A stretch of 23,443 nucleotides of DNA from Deltaproteobacteria bacterium (GCA_016193385.1 JACPSF010000481.1:1-23443), one strand, 5' to 3'. Shown: positions 13,677-23,443, numbered from the stretch's first letter. Numbers and translations: made by a program. Notes: generated by a model from the sequence alone, not told the origin.

Positions 13677-13879
13677 GGAATGGCAATGCCTCTCCGCTCA
13701 AGTCCTCATTTCATGAGCTGCAAAATATCATAGGGAATGCCCTCAGCCTTTGCAACCATGGCGCAAAAACCCGTGCCCAAACAGCGTCCCGCGCAGGGTT
13801 ATTCTTGCTTGCAAACAGCAAATCTGGTATTTTTTGCGTGTTAAACCCTGAGTTTGCCGGGGTGAAAAGGAGCCTGTAG
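13677..13879. promoter_or_regulatory. Divergent spacer between ppiD and mreB
   Basis: No gene is seen. A weak plus-strand promoter candidate, TTGCTT (13805-13810) and TATTTT (13828-13833) with 17-nt spacing, could drive the mre operon. AAGGAG lies 8 nt before the mreB ATG. Confidence 0.35.
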
Positions 13880-14914
<1,035 letters not shown>

Positions 14915-14962
14915 GCACTCCCCTCGCCGGTGATTCTCTTCGAGGCCCAGTTTGAGCGCCCC

Positions 14963-15808
14963 ATGCTGGCTTTCCTTCGCAAAAATCAAGTCCTTTTCAG
15001 CTCGTTCCTTTGCGTCTTTCTCTCCCTCACCATCTTGGCCGCGGCCGCCAAGGGTCATCTCAAATCAGACCCGATCGGCCCCCTACTAGTAACGCTGATG
15101 CGGCCTTTGCAAATCGGCGCTCAAGCCATGGTCCTTTGGATTGGAGATATCGGAGAGGTCTCTGCTCGGCTCGTCAGATTGGCTGGGGAAAACCAGCAGT
15201 TGAGGCAGCACCTCCAGGAGCTCGAGGCAGAAAGGAACCGGCTGTTGGAGGTTGAAGCGACCAACCGCCGCCTGCGCGAGATCTTGGACTTCCGGTCTCA
15301 GCTGCCGTCGGAGTCGCTGACCGCCGGGATCATAGGAAACAGCGCGAGTACCTGGTTTCGCAGCCTTACCCTGGATAAAGGGAGCAACGATGGGGTTTCC
15401 AAGGGAATGGCCGTGGTCTCGCCCGCGGGCGTGGTGGGCCAGGTGGTCGCGGTAACGGCGCACGGCGCTAAAGTCTTGCTCCTCACCGATCCCCACAGCG
15501 GTGTCGACGTCATCAATCAGCGAAGTCGGGCGCGAGGGATCGTTGCCGGCTCGCTTGACGAAGGGCCGATCGTAAAGTACGTGAAGCGAAGCGAGGACGT
15601 CCAGACCGGTGACCGTTTGATCACCTCAGGCTTGGATGGCGTCTTCCCTAAAGGCCTGCTGGTCGGCACCGTCACCAAGATTCGTAAAAAGAGCTTCGGC
15701 TTGTTCCAATATGTAGGGGTAGAGCTGGCTGCGGACCCCTCGAGAATTGAGGAGGTTCTGTTGGTGGCGCCGGAGGCGACGCCACTGAAAGAGAAGAATC
15801 TTTCTTGA
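14963..15808 (+). CDS. mreC: Rod-shape-determining protein MreC
   Basis: The product has 281 residues from this ATG. A short cytoplasmic start is followed by one membrane helix (about 8-27). A coiled coil (LAGENQQLRQHLQELEAERNRLLEVEATNRRLREIL) comes next, then the two periplasmic beta domains with VSKGMAVVSPAGVVGQVV and LLTDPHSGVDVINQRSRARGIVAG. It links MreB filaments to PBP2 in the periplasm. A GTG at 14930 in the same frame would add 11 residues, but the ATG gives the usual short N-terminus before the helix. mreD follows after 7 nt. Confidence 0.93.
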   Translation: MLAFLRKNQVLFSSFLCVFLSLTILAAAAKGHLKSDPIGPLLVTLMRPLQIGAQAMVLWIGDIGEVSARLVRLAGENQQLRQHLQELEAERNRLLEVEATNRRLREILDFRSQLPSESLTAGIIGNSASTWFRSLTLDKGSNDGVSKGMAVVSPAGVVGQVVAVTAHGAKVLLLTDPHSGVDVINQRSRARGIVAGSLDEGPIVKYVKRSEDVQTGDRLITSGLDGVFPKGLLVGTVTKIRKKSFGLFQYVGVELAADPSRIEEVLLVAPEATPLKEKNLS

Positions 15809-15815
15809 AATCCCA

Positions 15816-16319
15816 ATGAAGCTTTCCCTGCTTTTTTTGGCGGTCGGTTTTCTCCTGGTGCTTTTGCAAACGACGGCGCTGCATCTCCTTCCGCTCGGTC
15901 CCATCGTTCCGGACCTGATGCTAGTGCTTTGCGTGTATTGGGGACTGAACCATCCGACGGTCGCAGCCGTCCTGGGCTCTTTCATCCTGGGTTACTCTGT
16001 GGATGTTTTCTCCAGCCCGCTTTTGGGACTTAACGCCTTTGCCATGTCGCTCGTGTTTCTAGCTGTCTATTTGAGCTCACGCTGTATCTGGATCCATGAC
16101 TCGCTGCTCAGCGCTGCCGTCGTGTTCGCCGCCTCATTGATTAAAGGGCTCGCCTTATTGACGGCCTCGTCGCTCTTCTTGACGGCAGATGGCCTCTGGC
16201 GCGGGCTCGTCCACTATATGCTCCTGGATGCCCTGGCGGCTGCGGCTCTGGCGCCAGTGCTCTTCTTCCTTCTCCGCCGCGGCCAGCGTTACATGGAGGC
16301 AGCCGAGATGCCCTCGTAG
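15816..16319 (+). CDS. mreD: Rod-shape-determining membrane protein MreD
   Basis: The 167-residue, strongly hydrophobic protein has about five predicted membrane segments, beginning with LLFLAVGFLLVLLQTTALHLLPLG. It then has the MreD-typical PDLMLVLCVYWGLNHPTVAAVLGSFILGYSVDVFSSPLLGLNAF, split by short loops. MreD is an inner-membrane partner of MreC in the elongasome. It is placed tightly between mreC and mrdA (4 nt to the next start), which supports the assignment despite the low conservation typical of this family. Confidence 0.9.
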   Translation: MKLSLLFLAVGFLLVLLQTTALHLLPLGPIVPDLMLVLCVYWGLNHPTVAAVLGSFILGYSVDVFSSPLLGLNAFAMSLVFLAVYLSSRCIWIHDSLLSAAVVFAASLIKGLALLTASSLFLTADGLWRGLVHYMLLDALAAAALAPVLFFLLRRGQRYMEAAEMPS

Positions 16320-16323
16320 GAAC

Positions 16324-18207
16324 ATGATGTTACCCCTTTCATTCCGCAAAGAAGTCGACCCGCACATACGCTCCCGCGTTCATCTCCTCGTCATGCTGGT
16401 CACGGTGGCGTTTGTTTCTTTGATCGGCCGTCTGTTCCTGCTCCAGGTCATGCACGGGGATTGGTATACGTACTTGTCGGAAAACAATCGGATCCGAATC
16501 AAAAAAGTCCCCGGGGCCAGAGGGATGGTTTTTGACCGCAGGGGTAACCTGGTGGTCGACAATCGCCCCTCGTTTGACCTGCTCTTCGTGGCCGAAGACG
16601 CCGCGGAGCCCGAGGTCACGCTAAAGCATTTGGCCCATGTCCTCGGCCGAGAGGAAAAGGATTTCGTGAAGCTCCTCGAGGATAACAAAACGCGTCCTGC
16701 CTTTGGCGAGATTGTGCTGGGCCGAGACATCGACTGGCGCACGGTCGTGGCCGTAGAGACCCACCAGCTTGATCTTCCGGGGGTAACGCTCTGGATCCGT
16801 CCACGGCGCAGCTACCTTGCGAACAGCGCGGGCGCCCATTTGCTGGGGTACATAGGAGAGGTCAATCCGCGACAGCTCAAAGCCCAGCGCGGCAAAGGCT
16901 ACCTCATGGGAGATGAAATTGGACAATTCGGCCTGGAGAAGAACTGGGAGGAGTATTTACGCGGGCGCAGCGGCGGGCAGCAAGTGGAAGTGGATGCGCT
17001 GGGACGTCGGGTCAGGATCCTCCACGCCGTGGAAGACGCTCCCGGGCAGAACGTCTATTTAACCTTGGACCTGGATCTGCAGGAAACCGCTCATCAGGCG
17101 CTCGAAGGAAAGCACGGCACGATCGTGGCCCTTGACGTCAATAGCGGGGCGGTCCTGACCATGGTGAGTACGCCGGGATTCGATCCGAACGTCTTCGCGC
17201 GCGGAGTCAGCGCCGAAGAATGGCGCGACCTGGTGCGGGATCCGGCGAATCCCCTGAACAACCGGGCCATCCAAGGGCAATACCCTCCAGGCTCCACTTT
17301 CAAGATCGTGCTAGCCATAGCGGCCCTGGAGGAGGGGGTGATCCAACCCGAAACGAATCTGCTCTGCCATGGTTCCCTGGCCGTTGGCAATCGGACCTTT
17401 CGCGATTGGAAAAAGGAAGGCCACGGCGCGGTGAATCTCCATAGGGGGATCGTGGAGTCGTGTGATGTGTACTTCTACCAGCTCGGGCAGAAGCTCGGCG
17501 TTGACCGCATCGCACGCTACGCGCGAGACCTTGGCCTCGGGCAAATCGGCGGCATCGCGCTGGACCACGAAAAGCCGGGGCTGATTCCCGATAGCGAGTG
17601 GAAGCAGCGGCGCTTCGGCCAGCCCTGGTTCCCCGGTGAAACGCCCTCGATTTCTATAGGCCAGGGCTATGTCACGGTCACGCCGCTCCAGATGGCGAAT
17701 CTGATCGCGACCGTGGCGAACGGCGGTACGCTTTATCGACCCTGGTTTGTGCGCAAGGTAGAATCCCTGGATGGCAGACTGATCCGCGAGTACGGCCCCG
17801 CAGCCATCCGGTCGTTGAAGTTAAAAGAAAACACCCTGGAACTGGTTCGCCGCGCCCTACAAGATGTGGTCAACACCGGCTCGGGGACCGGCACCCGAGC
17901 GCGCTCCGAGCTGGTCCGTATTGGCGGTAAAACGGGAACCGCCCAGGTGGCCGAGATGCGGGGGGCCATCGTCAAAAGCGAGCATCTCCCCTACGCCCTG
18001 CGCGACCACGCCTGGTTTGTTGCGTTCGCCCCGGCGGAGAAACCCGAGATCGCGGTGGCGGTTTTGGTCGAACATGGCGGCCACGGTGGCTCCGCGGCGG
18101 CTCCCCTGGCGAAAAAGGTCATCGAAAAGTATTTCCTGCTTGCGAACGAACCCACGCTATCGGAACCCAAACTGGCGAGCCTTCTAGGAGCACCTCGTGC
18201 AGATTGA
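16324..18207 (+). CDS. mrdA: Penicillin-binding protein 2 (elongation transpeptidase)
   Basis: The 627-residue protein has a membrane anchor at about 19-42 and a dimerisation/pedestal domain starting IKKVPGARGMVFDRRGNLVVDNRPSF (from about 59). The transpeptidase domain has S324-T-F-K327 (nucleophile motif SxxK), S379-C-D381 in the SxN position and K536-T-G538. Aspartate at the SxN position is usual for PBP2. It crosslinks new peptidoglycan during elongation, working with the RodA polymerase encoded next. Frames further upstream run inside mreD; the ATG-ATG at 16324-16329 after TAGGA is the sensible start. Its 3' end overlaps rodA by 11 nt. Confidence 0.95.
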   Translation: MMLPLSFRKEVDPHIRSRVHLLVMLVTVAFVSLIGRLFLLQVMHGDWYTYLSENNRIRIKKVPGARGMVFDRRGNLVVDNRPSFDLLFVAEDAAEPEVTLKHLAHVLGREEKDFVKLLEDNKTRPAFGEIVLGRDIDWRTVVAVETHQLDLPGVTLWIRPRRSYLANSAGAHLLGYIGEVNPRQLKAQRGKGYLMGDEIGQFGLEKNWEEYLRGRSGGQQVEVDALGRRVRILHAVEDAPGQNVYLTLDLDLQETAHQALEGKHGTIVALDVNSGAVLTMVSTPGFDPNVFARGVSAEEWRDLVRDPANPLNNRAIQGQYPPGSTFKIVLAIAALEEGVIQPETNLLCHGSLAVGNRTFRDWKKEGHGAVNLHRGIVESCDVYFYQLGQKLGVDRIARYARDLGLGQIGGIALDHEKPGLIPDSEWKQRRFGQPWFPGETPSISIGQGYVTVTPLQMANLIATVANGGTLYRPWFVRKVESLDGRLIREYGPAAIRSLKLKENTLELVRRALQDVVNTGSGTGTRARSELVRIGGKTGTAQVAEMRGAIVKSEHLPYALRDHAWFVAFAPAEKPEIAVAVLVEHGGHGGSAAAPLAKKVIEKYFLLANEPTLSEPKLASLLGAPRAD

Positions 18208-19297
18208 TCGCAGGCTCATTTCCCATTTCGACTGGGCGCTTTTCGGTCTGACGCTCGGGATTACCTTCCTGGGAATCCTCACCATCTACAGCGCCACCTA
18301 CAGTGTCACGGGTGAACAGGCCAACTTGGCTTCGAAACAGTTCTCCTGGTTTGTGATCGGCGGGCTGGCTATGATCGTGACCATGACCATGGATTATCAC
18401 GTCATCGACCGGCTCGCCTATCCCTTCTACGCGGGCGCGCTCGGGCTTCTGGTGCTCGTCCTTTTTGTCGGCTCCTTTGGCGGAGGATCTCAGCGCTGGA
18501 TCAACCTCGGGTTTTTCACCCTACAACCCTCCGAGCCCGCCAAGTTGGCCACCGTCTTGGTCCTGGCCAAATATTTCCAATACGATGAGCCCGCCGGGGG
18601 CTATCGCTTGCGCGATCTCCGGTGGCCAGCCGCCGTCGTGGCTCCGTTGATGCTTTTGACGCTCGTACAGCCCGACCTGGGGACTGCGGTAGTTCTCTTT
18701 CTTATTTTAATGAGCGTGGTCTTAATGGGGGGACTGCGCCTCAGGTCGTTTTCCTACCTGGTCGCAGCGGGGATGATATTCTTACCCGTCGCCTGGCACT
18801 TTCTCAAGCCCTACCAGCAAAGACGCGTCTTGACTTTTCTCAATCCGGATCTCGACCCCCTGGGAGCCGGTTATCACATCATTCAATCCAAGATCGCTAT
18901 CGGCTCGGGTAGGCTGTTCGGAAAAGGTTACCTCAGAGGCACCCAGAATCAGCTTGATTTTTTGCCCGCGCAGCATACCGACTTCGTCTTCTCCGTCTTC
19001 GCCGAAGAGTGGGGATTTGTCGGCGGCCTGCTGTTGCTCGCGCTTTACTTTTTGTTGATCGCCTTTTCTCTCAGTGTGGTAGCGCGCGCCAAAGATCGCT
19101 TCGGGTCCCTGTTGGTCTTCGGAATGTTGAGCATCGTTTTCTGGCAGGTCATCATCAACGTCGCCATGGTGGCCGGCCTCTTGCCCGTGGTGGGCATTCC
19201 ACTGCCGATGTTCAGCTACGGGGGCTCATCACTGGTTTGCATGATGACGGCCATCGGCCTCATGATGAATGTCAGCATGCGTCGCTTCATGTTTTAG
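18197..19297 (+). CDS. rodA: SEDS-family peptidoglycan glycosyltransferase RodA
   Basis: The 366-residue protein has about ten membrane segments. SEDS hallmarks include SFGGGSQRWINLGFFTLQPSEPAKLATVL split across residues 90-120, LVQPDLGTAVVLFLI, a conserved polar loop GSGRLFGKGYLRGTQNQLDFLPAQHTDFVFSVFAEEWGF, and a C-terminal GIPLPMFSYGGSSLVCMM. RodA polymerises glycan strands at the inner membrane with PBP2. The GTG start has TAGGAG 6 nt upstream within the end of mrdA, so the genes are coupled. The stop overlaps the convergent trxA stop by 4 bp. Confidence 0.95.
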   Translation: MQIDRRLISHFDWALFGLTLGITFLGILTIYSATYSVTGEQANLASKQFSWFVIGGLAMIVTMTMDYHVIDRLAYPFYAGALGLLVLVLFVGSFGGGSQRWINLGFFTLQPSEPAKLATVLVLAKYFQYDEPAGGYRLRDLRWPAAVVAPLMLLTLVQPDLGTAVVLFLILMSVVLMGGLRLRSFSYLVAAGMIFLPVAWHFLKPYQQRRVLTFLNPDLDPLGAGYHIIQSKIAIGSGRLFGKGYLRGTQNQLDFLPAQHTDFVFSVFAEEWGFVGGLLLLALYFLLIAFSLSVVARAKDRFGSLLVFGMLSIVFWQVIINVAMVAGLLPVVGIPLPMFSYGGSSLVCMMTAIGLMMNVSMRRFMF

Positions 19298-19620
19298 GCA
19301 AGCGCCCTCTCGATCGCCTCCACCAGCCGCGCCTTGGGAACCGCGCCCACGATCTGCTCTTTCACCTGACCCCGTTTAACGATGAGAAGATTGGGGATGC
19401 CGCGTATCCCGTAGTGCGACGGGGTGACCGGGTTTTCGTCGACATTAACCTTGGCGACCTTAAGCTTGCCCTCGTACTCGCGCGCCAACTCCTCGATCAC
19501 CGGCGCGATCGATTTGCACGGGCCGCACCAGGGGGCCCAAAAATCGATCAAGACGGGCAAATCCGAACGGATCACCTCGGCCTCAAAGTTACTGTCTCCC
19601 ACTTGAGTAATACTTGCCAT
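19294..19620 (-). CDS. trxA: Thioredoxin
   Basis: The 108-residue protein has the WCGPC active site (W31, C32, C35) inside LPVLIDFWAPWCGPCK. The thioredoxin fold is completed by KVNVDENPVTPSHYGIRGIPNLLIVKRG, with the cis-proline before NLLI. It is the cytoplasmic disulfide reductase, with no signal peptide. GGGAGGA lies 9 nt before the ATG; the frame continues upstream into pepA but without biological sense. It is the third gene of a folE-pepA-trxA run, starting 14 nt after the pepA stop. Confidence 0.95.
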   Translation of the reverse strand: MASITQVGDSNFEAEVIRSDLPVLIDFWAPWCGPCKSIAPVIEELAREYEGKLKVAKVNVDENPVTPSHYGIRGIPNLLIVKRGQVKEQIVGAVPKARLVEAIERALA

Positions 19621-19634
19621 CGATTCGGTCCTCC

Positions 19635-21107
19635 CTAAAAAGTCGCGAGAAACTTGAGCAGCGTGCGCACGCCGAACCCGGTCCCACCCTTGGGGCAGGT
19701 GGGCATCTCCTTTTCCGCGAAGGATGGTCCGGCAATATCCAGATGGGCCCACGCAACGCCGTCGACAAACTCCTGGAGCATCAGAGCGGCCGTGATGGCC
19801 CCCCCGTACGAGCCGCCGACGTTCTTTAGATCCGCTACGCTGCTCTTGATTTCTTCGCGGTACTCCTTCACGAGGGGTAGCTGCCACAGCTTTTCCCCGG
19901 CCTCTCGACCTGAGCGAATGAGGCTGTCCACCAGGGGCTGGTCGTTGCCGAAGATACCCGCCACCTCGGTCCCCAGGGCGACCATGCAGGCGCCGGTCAG
20001 AGTCGCCAAGGTGATCATGCAGTCGGGTTTCTGCTTGGCGGCGTAGGCCAAGGCATCGGCCAGGATCAATCTTCCTTCCGCGTCCGTGTTCAACACCTCC
20101 ACGGTCTTGCCGTTGAGATAACGAATGATATCCCCCGGTTTCTGCGCGCTGCCGCTCGGCAAGTTGTCGGTCGTGGGGATATAGCCGGTGACTTCGGTCT
20201 CGGGGCGGAGATACGGCAGCCGGCTCATCGCGCCTATGATAGCGGCGCCGCCAGCCATATCCAGTTTCATCGTCTCCATGGACTTGGCCGGCTTCAGAGA
20301 CAGGCCTCCCGAATCGAAGGTAATCCCTTTACCGATCAGGGCCACCCTCTTGCGCGCCCGCGAAGGCTTGTAGCGAATGATTATGAAGCGGGGCTCTTCG
20401 GTGCTACCGCGGTTGACCGCCAAAAGACCGGCCAGGTTCATCGCTTGAATCTTTTTCTTCCCCCAAATCTCGACACTCAGCCCACGACCACGACAGAATC
20501 GTCCGGCCTGGTCGGCCAAGAAGCGGGCCGTGGTCACGGAAGGAGGCTCGTTCACAAGGTCACGGGCGAGAAATACTCCAGGACCGAGATCCAAAGCCAA
20601 ACGCGCACTGCGCTCCATCGCCGCGCTCCGTTTGAGCCCGGACCGAAACAGGGTAATGGCGCGCACGGCTGGCGGCGGCTTGCTGTTGGAGCGATATTTA
20701 CGAAATTGGTACGAGGCGAACAATGTTCCCTCGACGATAGCCCCCGTCGCCCCTTCCGGATCTCGCTCCGGTGCAAAGTAGAATGCGATCTCCTCGGCGC
20801 CGATCCCGGAAGCTTCTTTCTTGGCCCGCGCCGCAGCCTTTCTCCACGAATCGGTTTCAATCTCCTCTTTTCCCAACCCCACCAGGAGCAGGTAAGTTGC
20901 CGGTAGGAGCCCGCCCGTAGCATGAAGCAGCGCTGTCCCTTCCGCGCCTGTGAACTGGCTCTTTTCGATCCGTTCAGAAAGGCTCCGCTTCAGGCGCCGG
21001 TCCAACAGCCGAACCGTCGGGTCTTCCAACCGTTTTTCCCTGACGGGAAGAACCAACAGATCCGCTTTGATTCGATCCGGGCTTAGATCTCTGAATCTGA
21101 CTTCCAT
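19635..21107 (-). CDS. pepA: Leucyl aminopeptidase, M17 family
   Basis: The 490-residue cytosolic metalloprotease removes N-terminal residues from peptides. The two-metal active site is visible: K260, D265 and K272 in GKGITFDSGGLSLKP, D283 in MKLDMAGG, and D342, E344 and R346 in the NTDAEGRL signature. The N-terminal macro-like domain is less conserved, as usual. In some bacteria PepA also binds DNA in site-specific recombination; nothing here tests that. It starts 10 nt after the folE stop. Confidence 0.95.
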   Translation of the reverse strand: MEVRFRDLSPDRIKADLLVLPVREKRLEDPTVRLLDRRLKRSLSERIEKSQFTGAEGTALLHATGGLLPATYLLLVGLGKEEIETDSWRKAAARAKKEASGIGAEEIAFYFAPERDPEGATGAIVEGTLFASYQFRKYRSNSKPPPAVRAITLFRSGLKRSAAMERSARLALDLGPGVFLARDLVNEPPSVTTARFLADQAGRFCRGRGLSVEIWGKKKIQAMNLAGLLAVNRGSTEEPRFIIIRYKPSRARKRVALIGKGITFDSGGLSLKPAKSMETMKLDMAGGAAIIGAMSRLPYLRPETEVTGYIPTTDNLPSGSAQKPGDIIRYLNGKTVEVLNTDAEGRLILADALAYAAKQKPDCMITLATLTGACMVALGTEVAGIFGNDQPLVDSLIRSGREAGEKLWQLPLVKEYREEIKSSVADLKNVGGSYGGAITAALMLQEFVDGVAWAHLDIAGPSFAEKEMPTCPKGGTGFGVRTLLKFLATF

Positions 21108-21117
21108 GGTTGCCTCT

Positions 21118-21678
21118 TTAACTCTTTCGCCGGATTAGGTTCATGAATTCATTGCGCGTTTCCTGCCGGCTCCTGAAGGCGCCCAGCAGCGTGCTCGTGA
21201 TGATCTGTGAATTCTGCTTCTCCACTCCCCGCATCCTCATACACAGATGCTCGGCCTCGATCACCACCGCGACCCCCAGGGGGTTCAACTTCTCCATGAT
21301 CGTGGTGGCAACCTGGTTGGTAAGCCTTTCCTGGACCTGAAGCCTGCGGGCGTAGACATCGACCAGCCGCGCCAGTTTGGAGACACCGATGATCTTCTGG
21401 TGCGGGATGTACGCGACGTGGGCCTTGCCGAAAAAGGGAAGCAGGTGATGCTCGCATAGAGAAAAAAAATCGATGTCCTTCTGAACAATCATCTCTTGGT
21501 AGTCTTCCGTAAAGACCGCATCGTTGATGACCTTGTCCGGATCCATCCGGTAGCCTCGGGTCAGGAATGTCAGCGCCTCGGCGACCCTGAATGGGGTTTT
21601 TCTGAGACCCTCCCGGTCAGGGTCTTCTCCGATCGATTTCAGGATAAAGCGAATATGTTCTTCCATTCCTGGTTTCAC
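21118..21678 (-). CDS. folE: GTP cyclohydrolase I
   Basis: The 186-residue enzyme converts GTP to dihydroneopterin triphosphate, the first step of folate/pterin synthesis. Zinc ligands C75, H78 ([10 protein letters not shown]) and C146 ([12 protein letters not shown]) are present, as are [29 protein letters not shown] (split near 92-120) and the C-terminal [10 protein letters not shown]. The GTG start is used; an ATG four codons later is equally possible. The length is that of short bacterial FolE. It leads the folE-pepA-trxA run. Confidence 0.95.
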   Translation of the reverse strand: MKPGMEEHIRFILKSIGEDPDREGLRKTPFRVAEALTFLTRGYRMDPDKVINDAVFTEDYQEMIVQKDIDFFSLCEHHLLPFFGKAHVAYIPHQKIIGVSKLARLVDVYARRLQVQERLTNQVATTIMEKLNPLGVAVVIEAEHLCMRMRGVEKQNSQIITSTLLGAFRSRQETRNEFMNLIRRKS

Positions 21679-21782
21679 GGGATCTTAGGGTCTCCGTCTA
21701 ACCGTTGAACGTGGACTTCACCATTTTGGGATTTAAAAAAAACTACCATTTACCCCGCGGGAGGTCAAACCACGCCTTTGTC

Positions 21783-21845
21783 GTTCGAAACGTTCAGGCC
21801 GTTCAACCCGTTAGAACCATTCGAACGATTTAAACGACTTAAACG
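21783..21845. repeat. Seven degenerate 9-bp tandem repeats
   Basis: Seven units of exactly 9 bp are read on plus: GTTCGAAAC, GTTCAGGCC, GTTCAACCC, GTTAGAACC, ATTCGAACG, ATTTAAACG, ACTTAAACG. Most units are near-palindromic around a central YRAA-type core. The array is downstream of ccdA and upstream of folE, with both transcripts reading away from or into it only at their ends. It is non-coding; the short plus-strand frame through it is only the repeat translated. Confidence 0.75.
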
Positions 21846-21867
21846 GTCTTGTCTTGGATCAGTTAGG

Positions 21868-22614
21868 CTAGAGCCTTTTCAACAACCATGCGGGGGTGAG
21901 ACGGATAGCATAGATGTTAAGCACGGTAATATAGTCTGTGATGAGAAGGATCCCGACACCTACCAGCAGAATACCGGCGCTCATATGGACCGCACCAACA
22001 TAGCGCCGAAAGCCGCTAAAAAACTGGAAAAATGAATTTAACGCCACCGCACTAAGGAAAAACGGAAAGGCTAGGCCTAAAGCATAAGTGGCAAGAAGAA
22101 AGATACCTTTTTCAACGTCCGCAGAAGTCCCGGCCAGTGTGAGAATCGCCCCCAAGATTGGCCCAACACACGGCGTCCATGCCACAGCAAAAGTAATTCC
22201 TACTAGAATCGATCCGCAATAACCCGCAGGCTTATCCTTGAGTTGATTCAACTGCAACTGGAGGTAGCGATCCAAAAGAGGGATTTTAAAAAGCCCCGTG
22301 AGATAACCCCCTACGAGGACAATGAGGATTCCACCCAAGACACGGATGAAACTGCGGTAACCTAAAAAAAGGCTGCCTAAAAAGCTAGCCGAGACACCGA
22401 GAGAGACAAAGACTAGAGAGAAACCAAAGATGAATGCCAGCGAGTTCAAGACCACGCGCCGGCGCACACGACTGTCAACCTGAGCCGCACGCATCTCCTC
22501 CAACGAGACGCCCGAGACAAAAGACAGGTAGGAAGGGATCAAGGGCAAAACACAAGGGGAAAGGAAGGAAAAGATTCCCGCCGTGAAAGCGACCAGGATA
22601 TTGAGGTCGGTCAT
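21868..22614 (-). CDS. ccdA: Cytochrome c biogenesis protein CcdA (thiol electron transporter)
   Basis: The 248-residue protein has six membrane segments and the paired cysteines of the family, C21 (FLSPCVLPLIPSY) and C149 (AWTPCVGPILG). CcdA carries electrons from cytoplasmic thioredoxin to periplasmic thioredoxin-like proteins. Its ATG overlaps the stop of the TlpA-like gene by one base, so it is coupled to its likely substrate. The frame runs further upstream inside that gene, but the membrane protein starts here. The last ~20 residues are downstream of the sixth segment. The gene is complete. Confidence 0.95.
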   Translation of the reverse strand: MTDLNILVAFTAGIFSFLSPCVLPLIPSYLSFVSGVSLEEMRAAQVDSRVRRRVVLNSLAFIFGFSLVFVSLGVSASFLGSLFLGYRSFIRVLGGILIVLVGGYLTGLFKIPLLDRYLQLQLNQLKDKPAGYCGSILVGITFAVAWTPCVGPILGAILTLAGTSADVEKGIFLLATYALGLAFPFFLSAVALNSFFQFFSGFRRYVGAVHMSAGILLVGVGILLITDYITVLNIYAIRLTPAWLLKRL

Positions 22615-23198
22615 CAACTGGCCTCCAATAGCGTCCTGATGAGCTCCCTCGCCCCGGGACTGTACCACTGAGCTGGACCCCAAATTCTGGCCAAACCGGT
22701 ACCGTCGCGTCCAATCAGATAGGTGGTCGGCAATCCCCAAGCGCCGTACAGGAGCCCAACCTGGCCGTCCGAATCAAGGGCTATAGGGTAGGTCAGTTTG
22801 AGTTCTTTGACGAAATCCAAGGCCTTGGTCCGGTTGTCCTTCACGTTGACCGCGAGAATCACCAACCCCCGGTTCTTATACTCCTGGTAGAGCCGCTCCA
22901 TTGCCGGCATTTCCTCCCGGCAGGGAAGGCACCAGCTGGCCCAAAAATTCAGGAAGACGAGCTTCCCCTTGAAGTCCTGCAGAAAAACCTTTTTGCCCGC
23001 TGGCGTTGGAAGGCCAAAATCAGGTGTGGGGCCGCGCTCTTTCAGCGGCTCCAGATTCGGAACCAATTTGTAGTTGATCTGGCTCCGAGAAGTTTGGGCC
23101 CAGCCAAGCCCACCCCCCGGTTTTAGCGCAAAAGGCAGGTTCGGAGAGAGAAAAAAGAAAACACCGAGCAGGACAGAAAAAAAACTCATGGTTCTCAT
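22614..23198 (-). CDS. TlpA/ResA-like periplasmic thioredoxin
   Basis: The product has 194 residues from this ATG. The N-terminal hydrophobic segment (about 4-25) looks like a signal peptide or anchor. A thioredoxin/redoxin domain follows, with active site WASWC90-L-P-C93 and the partner loop GLPTTYLIGRDG. The family reduces disulfides in apocytochrome c or other periplasmic proteins, re-reduced by CcdA, whose gene directly follows. ATG codons at 23249 and 23321 in the same frame would lengthen the N-terminus; the chosen start puts the hydrophobic segment at the end, as expected for a signal. The start is uncertain. Confidence 0.88.
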   Translation of the reverse strand: MRTMSFFSVLLGVFFFLSPNLPFALKPGGGLGWAQTSRSQINYKLVPNLEPLKERGPTPDFGLPTPAGKKVFLQDFKGKLVFLNFWASWCLPCREEMPAMERLYQEYKNRGLVILAVNVKDNRTKALDFVKELKLTYPIALDSDGQVGLLYGAWGLPTTYLIGRDGTGLARIWGPAQWYSPGARELIRTLLEAS

Positions 23199-23382
23199 GA
23201 TCTTACGTTCAGCGGGCCTACATAACCTGGTTAACTTTAACGGACTCATAACCCGGAAGCAATAGCCCTTTCTAATGGGAACGGGCGTTGGGGCCTCAGA
23301 GTTCCGGCCCGCGACGGCCAAAGTTCTTCATCCCCTGAATCCATTTTTCCATGGTGTTTTCATCGGGTGCACTCGGCGACGC

Positions 23383-23429
23383 AAAAAAACAAGGCCCTCC
23401 TGGCTTCATTACCGGAGGACCTGTTTTTT
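23383..23429. terminator. Bidirectional terminator-like hairpin at the right end
   Basis: AAAAAAAC-AAGGCCCTCC (23383-23400) and GGAGGACCTGTTTTTT (23414-23429) form an imperfect GC-rich stem with an A-run before and a T-run after, so it could stop transcription in either direction. It probably ends a minus-strand gene lying beyond the window. Confidence 0.6.
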
Positions 23430-23443
23430 AGGCAGCTAGAACA

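Noticed and set aside
21778..22035. Plus-strand frame beginning in the 9-bp repeats
   Set aside because: It is the translated repeat followed by the antisense of ccdA.

Overview
The window reads as a chromosomal segment of an uncultured, GC-rich, Gram-negative bacterium. Evidence for this is the MreBCD/PBP2/RodA elongation genes, a membrane-anchored periplasmic PpiD/SurA-type chaperone, TlpA/CcdA thiol chemistry, a DksA zinc protein of the type common in Deltaproteobacteria, and a rubrerythrin / Fe-S oxidoreductase / DUF3501 / PerR peroxide cluster. A lineage near Desulfobacterota or NC10 is plausible, but this is inference; no rRNA or marker phylogeny is available here.

Layout. Bases 202-1986 (minus) hold an OLD-like ATPase gene followed 3 nt later by a DUF4276/Toprim-like gene, a candidate two-gene phage-defence module. 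A stand-alone tRNA-binding domain gene follows (2026-2346, minus). Bases 2578-5332 (plus) form an oxidative-stress operon whose last gene is a PerR-type repressor with all five regulatory-metal ligands, and whose first gene is preceded by a 19-bp Fur/PerR-like operator. An AMMECR1 gene and a Tat-exported, active-site-degenerate metallo-beta-lactamase-fold gene come next (5450-6822).

Bases 6852-9414 are an AT-richer insertion, delimited exactly by 17-bp perfect terminal inverted repeats and an 8-bp target duplication (ATTTTTCC). It is 2563 bp and carries an IS1-like DDE transposase, two small co-directional genes, a ribbon-helix-helix gene, an AT-hook-tailed gene and, between them, two structured non-coding stretches. 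One of these folds as a tRNA-like RNA with a 9-bp acceptor stem, 3-bp T-stem, long variable arm, G73, encoded CCA and anticodon UUA, which would read the stop codon UAA. A mobile element carrying an unusual suppressor-type tRNA is the most exciting item in the window.

After the insertion come dksA, galU and tRNA-Ala(CGC) on plus; ppiD and a histidine phosphatase gene on minus; mreB-mreC-mreD-mrdA-rodA on plus (cell elongation); folE-pepA-trxA on minus, converging on rodA with a 4-bp overlap; a degenerate 9-bp tandem array; and tlpA-ccdA on minus. A bidirectional terminator-like hairpin closes the right end.
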